Source: Scenedesmus sp. ARA3
Lineage: Eukaryota; Chlorophyta; Chlorophyceae; Sphaeropleales; Scenedesmaceae
NCBI GenBank assembly: GCA_004335835.1
Contig: RWJK01001433.1
Location: 1 to 13,237 of the forward strand
Direction of reading: 5' to 3'
Length of the DNA: 13,237 nucleotides
Part shown: in pieces, positions 1-8,506 of the stretch
How the letters are laid out: each line of letters starts with the position of its first letter
Position numbering within the stretch: the first letter of the stretch is position 1
The notes under the pieces: generated by a model
The model's database searches: none
Told to the model about the DNA's origin: nothing
What the model saw: only the letters and a program-made list of their open reading frames with translations
Translations under genes and position numbers: made by a program

Positions 1-95
1 GCCCATGTAGCTAATGCTGTCATGTGCATGTGTTGCTTACACAGTGGTCTAACATCTGCACTAGCAGGCTGCCGTCTGGCTGGCCCAGCGCGCAC

Positions 96-681
96 CTTGC
101 CTATCCTGCCGCCCATGTACTGCGCCAGCAGCTTCACTGCCTGCAGGGCCATGGGCGCTGAATCTGTCACCTCACTGATCACCAGCTGCAGGCATAGATA
201 GAAAGGCTGATATCAGCGTGATGACGCAGGATGTGTTGAAGCAGGCACAATTGTGCGATGTTTGCAGGGGGTCGGACAGCAGCACATGCGTGCGGGGATG
301 TGTGCAGCTGTACGTGTCTGCTGTTGCTGTCTGCCTGCTGCTATGGCTGGTGACGAGGAGGGGGAGTGGATATAATGTAGTGTTGCAGCAAACACGCTAG
401 TGCTGACGAGCTTGCCAGTGCAAACTTGCCAGTGTTCAACCAACAGCAGCAAGCAAGACAGTAGGCTGTTGCTGCTCTCTGATTGCTGCTGCTGGCCATT
501 CAGGTCCCGCACTCACATCATGGCTGCCGATAGCTATGTATGACCGGTATACGAACACGTCTTTCTCGGTCTGCTCGGCATCTGACAGTCCTTCCAAGTC
601 TGAAGCCTCGTTGATAGCATTGTTGTATGCCCCTATGTAGAAGTTGTTCTTGACGCCGAACAAAATGTCCCGATCAGACAT
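96..681 (-). CDS. COPE: Coatomer subunit epsilon (epsilon-COP), first two exons, partial
   Basis: Epsilon-COP is a small, TPR-like helical subunit of the COPI coat, which drives Golgi-to-ER and intra-Golgi vesicle transport in the cytosol. Exon 1 is 681-517 (55 codons), starting at the ATG at 681. It reads MSDRDILFGVKNNFYIGAYN, then an NAINEA segment and DVFVYRSYIAIGSHD, which matches the family N-terminus (LF..RN.FYLGAYQ.AIN and VHRSYIALGSY, recalled from plant and animal proteins). The donor is GTGAGT. Exon 2 is 185-96 (30 codons, phase 0), after a CTGCAG acceptor. It encodes LVISEVTDSAP and LQAVKLLAQYM, matching the family's QLVISEI...LQAVKLLA stretch. It ends at GKAAG|GTGCGC-type sequence, read as codons GGC AAG then the donor. 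The intron between the exons is 186-516. About 85 of the usual ~290 residues are in the window; the rest lies beyond position 1. Bases 1-95 are read as intron 2. The identity is secure; the exon edges fit in phase. Confidence 0.9.
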
Positions 682-1192
682 AGCTGCAGATGTTTGGAGG
701 GATAGTTGCGCTTGCGAGTTTGAGAACGAGCTTGCAGGATGGCGTGGGACAGCAACTGAAGCAACAGACAGAAACCAGCAGCACCACTAGCAGCTTAACT
801 TTGACTAAACGGTATGATGCAGTTCAAGCAAAGCAGTAATTATCCACTAGCGGCTTTGCGGGGCCTAGGGTGTTGAGTTCAGTGTACCAGTTACACACTT
901 GCCATGACAAGCCCTCTTCGCTTTAAAAGAAATTCAAGGTGCTGCAGCACACAGACACGGTTGTATAGGTGCACGCATAACCACATATGTACTGCAACAC
1001 CTGCTGAATGCGATCAGTGCCTGTACTAGCTGCCAGTAAGCCTGGCTGCTTGTCTGCTCCAGTGACTGCCCCTCACCCCCGACAGGGTAGTTGCAACTAG
1101 CTGCAAGCAGTGCCTCCTCCACTTATAACATGCATCTGTAACAGACACTCGTTACCAGCAGCGTATAGAGGCACGGCTGTGCTCAGCAAGCC
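682..1192. promoter_or_regulatory. Divergent intergenic region between epsilon-COP and coilin
   Basis: This 511-bp stretch separates two start codons facing away from each other (681 minus, 1193 plus), so it should hold both promoters and both 5' leaders. An AT-rich CTTTAAAAG element lies at 921-929. It could serve as a TATA-like box, but nothing else supports that. No convincing coding exon is seen; a 62-codon minus frame at 934-1122 has no recognisable content. Confidence 0.4.
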
Positions 1193-1908
1193 ATGGCCGT
1201 GGCTCCAAGGCTGAGGCTGGAAGTGGGTGACGAGTTTCTGACCCAAGACTTGATCCAGAAAGGACTCAAACGATCATGGTGAGCATTGGATATTGATTTT
1301 ATGAGGACGAGATGTCTTTGGAGGTTCATTCCCTTACTGTGCATGCCATGTAGAGTGCACAGCAGATGCTTGCAGTGCGCCAGCGCGTCGCTACTGCTGC
1401 TGCCGCTTGTGTTGTCACTGCTGCTACTCTGCTGACTTTTCCTGCAAGTGACACATGCTACTGCCACTGCCATGTTCATCCTTTACGCAGGTACAAACTG
1501 GACCCCTGCTGCGCTTCCATTGCAGACGTCACCCAACAGGTGCGCCATGCAAGCACACTGCACACTAACATGGCAGCCAATTATCCCACCAATGCGCTGC
1601 TGCTACTGCTGATGACTGTACCTTCACCTGGCGTCATATTTGCAGCTGGTGTGCTTATGATGTGACATTCACGTGCAGCTCTAAGCATCAAATTCGGCGC
1701 CAGCCTGCAACTTGGAGTGGACACAATCTTTTTGAAGGTAACCACACCTCAGCTGTCTGTGTGTCGATTGCCGTGCAGGTCATCATTGACTTAGATCTGG
1801 CAGCCCCAGATTATTCAAAGGTGCTGCTGTCAGTGGACGGCTTTGTGATGCCGCCAGCAGCAGCAGCAGCAGACCTGCTGCGGGACGGCGACCACGTCAC
1901 ACTCACCT

Positions 1909-1953
<45 letters not shown>

Positions 1954-2525
1954 TGTGTCAGCTGCCAGCAGCCGAGGAGCAGCAGCAGCCGGCCGCCAAG
2001 TTGCTGTTGGCACCAGGTAGGGCTGCTGCTGCAAGGAAAGCGGCTGCAGCTGCTGTGGGTGCAAAGCGAAAGGCTAGCAAAGCAGCAGCTGCAGACACAA
2101 CTGCTGTTGCAGCAGCAGCAGCAGTAGGTAAGGGCCGCCAAGTGGCGAAAAAACGCCGTTTGAACAAAGCAGCAGCAGCAGCAGCAACAGCGGCAGCAGA
2201 GATCGCTGAACAGCAGGCACCGGCAGGTGGAGGCAAGAAAGCAGCAGCTGCAGCAGGCAGCAGTGCAACAGCAGCAGCAGATGCTGCAGCAGAAGCAGCA
2301 GCAGAGGTGGCAGCAGCTGCTGCCGCACCGCGCAGCCGTAGCGCTCGCAGAAAAGCAACCAAGCGCAAGCTGCGTAGGCTTGGAGTGCTGCCCAAGAAAG
2401 GGAAACCAGCTGGAAACAAAGCAGCAGCAGCAGCAGCAGCAGCTGCTGCAACTGTGGAACCAGCAGCAGCAGCAGCACGCACAGATCGTCAGGCTGCACC
2501 TGACAAACAGCCTAAAGCTGTCGCC

Positions 2526-2570
<45 letters not shown>

Positions 2571-2714
2571 GATGAGGCTGCTGCTGTCACTGCTGCTGGT
2601 GATGATTGGACGGCTGCTGTTGAGGTTCCGCCGCATTACAGCTGGGCAGCTCTCAGCTGGGATGAGATGCAGCCTTGGCAGCAGGCTGAGTGCCAGCAGT
2701 TCTGGGGTCAGCAG

Positions 2715-2749
<35 letters not shown>

Positions 2750-4591
2750 AGGTGCAGTGTGGCTGTCGCTTGAAGCTGCTGCTGCTGCCAATCCACTGGA
2801 TCCCAACCAAGGCATGGCAGCAGCAGCAGCAGCGGCGGTGACGGGGTGTGCATCAGCTGCAGGCCGCAGCGCTCAAAGGCAGCAGCACCAGCAGCAACAG
2901 CAGCAGCAGCAGCAGCACGGCGCAGCTAACGGTACAGTGGCTGCCGTGACGGTACTGGCAGCTAATGGGGTACCGGCCGGTGCCGCGAGCAGCAGCGAGG
3001 AGAGCAGCAGCAGCGAGGAGAGCAGCAGCAGCGAAGCAAGTAGCAGTAGCAGTGAAGTGAGCGATAGCAGCAGCAGTAGTGAGGAGACTTCCAGCAGTAG
3101 CAGCAGCAGCAGCAGCGGCGAGGAGGATTCTAGCAGCAGCGAGGACGACTTTAGCAGTGAGCAGGATGCAGAGGCTGGTGCTGCAGGACAGCAGCAGCAG
3201 CAGCAGCAGCAGGTGTTGCCACCTGTTGTGACTGTGCCTGCTCACTTGGTGCCCTCACGCAGCCAGCCAGGCTCTGCACCTGTACAGCAGCAGAAGCAAC
3301 AACAGCAGCAGCAACAGCAGCAGCAGCGGCCTGGCAAACCTTATCCTGCCGCGCCACAGCAGCAGCAGCAACAGCAGCAGCATCTGAAGCAGTCAGTGCA
3401 CAAGGCTGCAGCATCACCAGCAGCACCCCCAGCACCAGCAGGACACACCCCTGCAGGCGGTGGTGGCGGCAGTGCTGCTGCCAGTCTGTCGTCATGCCCG
3501 CTGCTGCTGCGTGCGCCTGCTGGTGGAGACATCGTTGCTTATCAGCTGCTGGAGGTTGGCCCCAACTGGACGCCACAGGTGAGACTGTGCTGCGCTGTTC
3601 GCTGGGGTGTTTCATGCGGTGTGCTGTGATCTGTACTGTGCTGTGATCTCTGCTGTGCTGTGCCGCACAGCACGGTGCTGTGCTGTGCTGTGCTGCGCTG
3701 TGGTGTTTCGGACCTGGCTCTTGTAGCATGTCACGTGTCACAATTCATCCTTGCTTACCAGCTGCTGGAGGTTAGGACGCCGCTGGTGAGGCTGTGGTGT
3801 TCTGCGCTGCGCTGTGCTGTGCTGCGCCTTGCACATGTTACATGTCATGGCTCGCTTACCAGCTGCTGGAGGTTGGCCCCAACTGGACGCCACAGGTGAG
3901 ACTGTGCTGCGCTGTGCTGGTGCATGCCTTGCACGCGTAACTTGTCAAGTCCCACATGTCATGCCTGCTTACCAGCTGCTGGAGGTGGGGCCAAGATGGT
4001 TTCACTGGCGTAACTGCGCAGCACTACGCCATGCTGGGCCGTGCTGCGGCGCGCTGGGCAGTGCTGTTCATCGCTTCTCAAACACATATCGCAGTGCTCA
4101 TCTTGACAACATGTAAGCAACGGCTTACCTCCCTCACGCTGAAGCTTCAACTACGCTGACGTGCTGCAGGTGTCGGAGCTGCGCCAGGGCATGGTGCTGA
4201 TAAACCTTACCAGGGCACCGCCCCAGTAACACAATGTCTGTTTTCCCACACATTTCATCGCGCTGTTTTGCTGCAGGTGTCGGAGCTGCGCCAAGGCATG
4301 GTGCTGTCATTCGATGCCGCCAGCAGCACCATGTGCCTGGCGCCCTGGCCCTGCATGTTCACGCACCCGCTGCAGCAGCGGCTGGACGACGCCAAAGCAG
4401 CAGCAGCAGCAGCAGCGCAGGTGGATTCAGGTGGAGCTGATGCACAGGCAGAGGCAGCGGCAGCAGCAGCAGCAGCAGCACAGGAGATGCTAGATGCCTC
4501 GCCATATGACGAGGCTGGCGTGCTGACTGCTACTGTGGGGGAGTGTGTGGTGCTGCGGCTGGTGAAGGCAGCTGACTCAGCGCCACCCAAT

Positions 4592-4628
<37 letters not shown>

Positions 4629-5555
4629 CTGCGGACGGTATGGACGTAGACGGTCAGCAGCAGAGTGCCAAGACTCCAGCCAGCAGCAGCAAGCAGCAGG
4701 CAGCAGCAGCGGCGGCGGCGGCTGCCGGGCTGCTGCTGCCGCCAGCCAGGGACGATGACCTGGGCGGTGAGTGCAGCACAACTTGCTGGAGCACGCTTTA
4801 AACCTTTGGCTGGGTGCATGCTGCGTGTCGCCTTTTTGCTGCGGTGTCATGCGCGCAGCAACGTGATGTACCCTGAAAACATGTGCATGCTGCCACCCGT
4901 CCTGCACAGAGACATGTCACATGCATGCACCTTTGAATGGGGCAACCAACCATTGCAGCTGCTGCAACACTGCCTTGTGCCTTTCTATGCTGTTGCAGAC
5001 GGCACGCCGAAGAATGTGCGGCCCGGTCTGGGACCTCCGCGGCCTGCTGCTGCTGCTGCTGCTGCCAGGCCCCGGCCAGCAGCAGCACTGCCAGTAACAC
5101 CAGGCAGCAGGCCTGGTGTAACCACCCGCACCAGCAGCGGTGCTGCAGGCAGGCCAGGTGTTGCGACACCTGCAAGCAGCAGCAGGTTGCGTTCAGCAGC
5201 AGCAGCAGCTGTGACGCCTGGTGCTGCTGCAGGTAGCAGCAAGGGTGCTGCAGCAGGCAAATCGACGCCAGGCTGTGCTGCCAGTCCTGCAGGGGAAGTT
5301 GTGCCTAGCACAGGTGCTTGGGCAGCGTTTGCAGATGACGCGCGGCTGCAGCAGCAGCAGCAGAATGGCAGTGTTACGCCGGCAGCAGCTGCTGCGGTTA
5401 GCCCTGGCTCTGCAGTGGCTGCAGGAGCAGCTGGAAACCCTGCTAAAACTCAGACGCCCGGAACTGCAAAGCGTGGAGGCGGCGGTGTGCGGCGGTCTGC
5501 AATAGGGCCTCTGCTGAAGGCTTTGAGGTCCCAGGCGCCAAATAACGGGTCTTAG
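1193..5555 (+). CDS. COIL: Coilin (Cajal-body scaffold protein), five exons
   Basis: Coilin self-associates and scaffolds nuclear Cajal bodies, where snRNPs and snoRNPs mature. Proposed exons are 1193-1278, 1491-1539, 1779-3578, 4277-4766 and 4999-5555, about 993 codons in total. All phases fit: a split TGG codon at the first junction, phase 0 at the second and third, and a split GAC codon at the fourth. Residues 1-88 form the N-terminal domain: RLRLEVGDEF, GLKRSWYKLD, then VDGFVMPP and LLRDGDHVTL, like plant coilin GLTRSW...MEGFVLPP and human LLPP...LVRDND. Basic patches lie near residues 168-175 (KKRRLNK) and 230-256, and a Ser/Glu/Asp tract near 449-506. The Tudor-like domain starts near residue 619 (GGDIVAYQLLEVGPNWTPQ) and continues after the intron with VSELRQGMVLSFD, like human IAFKLLEL...DVSDYKEGRIL. 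The C-terminus, RRSAIGPLLKALRSQ, resembles the plant coilin end (recalled). The protein is much longer than human (576 aa) because of Ala/Gln/Ser runs. Family matches come from memory. Confidence 0.88.
2529..2570 (+). repeat. (CAG)13-CAA tract coding for poly-Gln in coilin
   Basis: Thirteen perfect CAG codons followed by CAA encode 14 glutamines in exon 3 of coilin. It is the longest pure Gln tract in the window and probably length-variable. Neighbouring tracts of the same triplet in the same exon are read as Ala (GCA, for example 1913-1951) or Ser (AGC, around 2987-3160). Confidence 0.9.
3537..3990 (+). repeat. Four copies of the coilin exon 3 end, mostly with splice donor, in intron 3
   Basis: The true exon 3 end and donor, 3537-3598 (YQLLEVGPNWTPQ, then GTGAGACTG), recurs at 3854-3915 with one mismatch in 62 bases (3542 versus 3859). 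A shortened copy starts at 3753: it lacks the middle of the exon segment but keeps a CTG|GTGAGG donor at 3785/3786. A fourth starts at 3967 and diverges after about 20 bases; its donor region reads GGCGTAAC. Spacings are 216, 101 and 113 bases, so the unit is roughly 100-113 bases. It also carries a GCTGTGCTGTGCTGCGC-type filler and a CATGTCA-containing stretch before each copy. Only the first copy is continuous with the coilin frame; reading past its donor meets a stop at 3627-3629. Confidence 0.88.
4162..4306 (+). repeat. Duplicated acceptor and start of coilin exon 4
   Basis: Bases 4162-4199 (TGCTGCAG acceptor plus the codons for VSELRQGMVL) repeat at 4269-4306 with a single mismatch (4187 versus 4294), 107 bases apart. 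The downstream copy is the functional one because its frame continues into SFDAASS and the rest of the domain. If the upstream acceptor (exon start 4170) were used, the frame would read VSELRQGMVLINLTRAPPQ and then stop at TAA, giving a truncated coilin. Confidence 0.88.
4595..4624 (+). repeat. (CAG)10 tract, poly-Gln in coilin exon 4
   Basis: Ten uninterrupted CAG codons lie in exon 4, downstream of the Tudor-like core, within a low-complexity Gln/Ala linker leading to the C-terminal tail. Confidence 0.85.
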
Positions 5556-5911
5556 CATGATGGGGTGTTGCTCAGCATGGTTCTCGGTTCATGAGGGGTG
5601 ACGAGGGTTGAGGGTTGAGTGTTGATGACAAAGCTTGACTCAGCAGTGGTTCGCTGTTTTGGCAATTGTGATTGCTGTTCGGCTCATTGGCGCTGCAAAT
5701 ACTGATTTCGCACGCGCTGGAGAGGATTGAGTCGGCTGTCTGCAAGTCTGGCACCGCCTGAGTGAACTCCTCCTATCCGAATCAGCATCCAGAGCAGCGT
5801 GCAATGCTGCATGTATGTCACAAGTATCCAAGAGAAAGCTGAAAACCAGGCAGCTTCAGTCAGAGCAGGCCTGCTGCCCGTGTTAGGTTGGCCGAATAGG
5901 CGCCAGCGACA
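5556..5911. other. Coilin-TraB intergenic region
   Basis: These 356 bases separate the coilin stop from the TraB start on the same strand. They should contain the coilin 3' UTR and the TraB promoter and leader. No TGTAA polyadenylation signal, the usual green-algal one, is seen here, and no coding exon is evident. The short G-rich stretch around 5591-5622 is GGGTTGAGGGTTGAG-like. Confidence 0.4.
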
Positions 5912-7762
5912 ATGAGGAGCGAAGTCTTGCAGCATCCAAATGGCACAAGCGTAGTACTACTGGGTACACAACACGTTTCAGCTACCCACGGCTGCCTGGC
6001 TAGAGAGCAGATTGAGCTGGGAACTCCAACAGCTGTCGTGCTAGAACTGGATCAGGTGTGCAAGGGCTTGACATCTACCCGCGCAAGAGCATTGCAATGA
6101 GTTTCACTGCACTTTCACTTTCTATTCACGCATGCTACCGTATCCTGCAAGCACCCCACTTCTGAAACTTTGGATGTGCTACATCCCTGACACCAGACAG
6201 TTGCAGGCAAGTGCGCATTACTGGCTCATGCATTTTGCTCATGCTTTCACGTTTCAAACAAACACAGCGCATGGTTGGTCCTGACAAGAGATATGCTCTG
6301 CATGGCCGCCTTCACATCATGCTTGCAGGACCGTCTCCACCAGCTACAAATTCGGCTAGCACACCTGCTGCACCACGATACAGCAGCACTGCTGGAGCTG
6401 GCAGCAGCAGATGCTGACAGTGCAGAGGGGCAGCCATCAGGCTCAGGGAGCAGCAGCGCCTCCCAGCTGCTGCCAGACGCGCTGCTATGGAAGCAGCACC
6501 AGCAGCAGTTCCACACAATGCGCAACGAAGGTGCGCAGCTGACATGCATGCTTGCTTATGCTGTACGGCCCAGGTGCATGCTGCTGCCATGATGCCAAGT
6601 TGCCAACATGAAATGCGACCTATACAGCAGCGTGCCAACTCAGCCGGCAATGTGGTGATTCTTTGAGCGCTAGCTGCTGTCATTATGTGACACAAACCCA
6701 ACTATCCTGCAACTGCACGCAGGTGTTCCTGTATTGCTGGGCTCCCTGTATGGCTCAGACATGCTGCAGGCTGCGCTAGCAGCAGCGTCAACCGCAGCCG
6801 CACCCAGCAGCAGCAGCAGTAGCAGCAGCAGCAGCATCGTGCTTGCGGACCAGCACCACGCCATCACCATGGAGCGCTTCAGGGCCCTGGCAGGCGGCAG
6901 CTCGCTGCTGAGCCAGCTGGGGCTGCTGCTGGCGGCAGTGCTGCCTGGGGGAATGGCACATGCAGAGGTGCGGCCTTGTATGATCAGCCGTCCATGTGCA
7001 CAGTGAGCTTGTTGTAGCTGCTGCTGCTTGTTGTGGCGCTGCTGCTGCTGAGCCAGCTGGGGCTGCTGCTGGCGGCAGTGCTGTCTGGGGGAGTGGCACA
7101 TGCAGAGGTGCGGCCTTGTGCGGCGGTTGTCATTTTAAACACATGCTGCAGCTGCAGATAACGCCAGGGGTGTTGTGCAGTTGTTGTCCTGCAAGTTGTC
7201 CTGCAAGCTGCTGGGATGCCATGTTCTCAGCCGTCCTTGCGCACAGTACATGAGGTGTGGCGCTGTTGCCCACCTTGCCTTGATCCTTGACCACATCTCC
7301 CTGCTGATGGTGTCCCACACACTGCAAACAACCACATTCAACACACTGACAGGCATGTGTATCGCGCTCACATACCTGCAGGCCATCAGCACTTCACAGG
7401 ATAGCCAGCACACCAGCAGTAGCAGTGCCTCCCCCGCAACCCTGCAGCAGCAGCCGCTGCTGTCGTCTGCGCTCAGCATCGCAACAGGCCGCCTGCTGCA
7501 CCTCTGCCTGCACTGGTGGGCCATGGCACTTTGCAGCCAAGCAGACTGGTACGGCCAGCACCTGCACCCAGTGTTCCTGCTGCCAAACGACCCCCAGCTG
7601 CAGCAGCGCCTACAACAACACGGCGTGCAAGGTGTTGCGGCGGCAGCAGCAGCAGCTGCCCGGCTGCTGGCGGCGGCCTCTGCTGGGGCGCTGCCGGCAG
7701 CTGATGACCTGACTGCTGTGCGGCAGTTTGCGGCGAGCTTGGAACAGGTGCAGCGGCAGCTT

Positions 7763-7795
<33 letters not shown>

Positions 7796-8147
7796 GGCGA
7801 GGTGGTTGGTGAGGTGCTGCTTCCCACCCGCCCCTGGTGGATGAAGATGAGTGAGAAGTTCAGTGGGAGCTTGATGAGTGACAGCAGCAGCAGCAGCAGC
7901 ACAGGGGGTCAGGCTGAGGGGCAGCAGCCGCAGCAGCACCATGCCAACCATACTGCTGCAATGGCGTTTGAGCGTGCTGTGATGGCTGAGAGGAATGCTG
8001 TGCTGACAGACGCACTGTGGCAGCAGGCTGCTGCTGCTGCTGCTGCGGCTGCTACCTCAGCTGACACAACTACAGCCAGCAGCAGCAGCAGCAGCAGCAG
8101 TTGGTTAGGCAAGGCAGTGAGCAGCTTGTGGCTCAGCACAGATGCCA

Positions 8148-8188
<41 letters not shown>

Positions 8189-8473
8189 CCTGCTGCCGTG
8201 CTGGGTGTGGTTGGTGTGAACCACCTGCCAGGTATAGTGCAGGAGTGGAAGCGCCGCGAGCAGCAGTGGCATGCAGAGCAGCGGGGCGGCATCCTCAGCA
8301 GCAGCAGCAGCAGCAGTGTGCTGTCTGCTGACGCAGAGCAGCAGCTGCAGCAGCATGCTGCGCTGCGCTTGGCAGCAACGGACACTGCAGCAGGAGTGCT
8401 GGAGATGTGTGCGGTAGGATCCATCGGTTTAGCGTATTTACTTGCAGTTGGAAAGCTTACGCAGCCGGCTAAC

Positions 8474-8506
<33 letters not shown>

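Noticed and set aside
921..929. CTTTAAAAG as a TATA box
   Set aside because: It is 260 or so bases from either start codon and no transcription start is known; noted only as an AT-rich element.
1366..1665. 99-codon plus frame between coilin exons 1 and 3
   Set aside because: The coilin exon 2 reading (1491-1539) joins exons 1 and 3 in phase and matches the family; this frame is a different one and mostly intronic.
1908..2810. 300-codon minus-strand frame full of Leu and Cys
   Set aside because: It is the antisense reading of CAG-type tracts in coilin exon 3 (poly-Leu and poly-Cys) and has no motif; the plus-strand frame carries the conserved domains.
2227..2841. 204-codon plus-strand frame overlapping coilin
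   Set aside because: It is a Gln/Ser shadow frame of the same triplet repeats, without conserved segments.
3201..3420. Repeat-rich stretch as a CRISPR-like array
   Set aside because: The repeats are simple triplet runs coding for Gln, without unique spacers of even size.
4665..5555. Continuous 296-codon frame as a separate gene
   Set aside because: Its first part is an out-of-frame reading of exon 4 and intron 4; only 4999-5555 is real, as exon 5 of coilin through a split GAC codon.
7247..7381. Upstream extension of TraB exon 4 (45 more codons)
   Set aside because: It is possible in phase, but the acceptor would be CACAG whereas every other acceptor called here ends in GCAG, and the added residues match nothing known. 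Kept only as an alternative.
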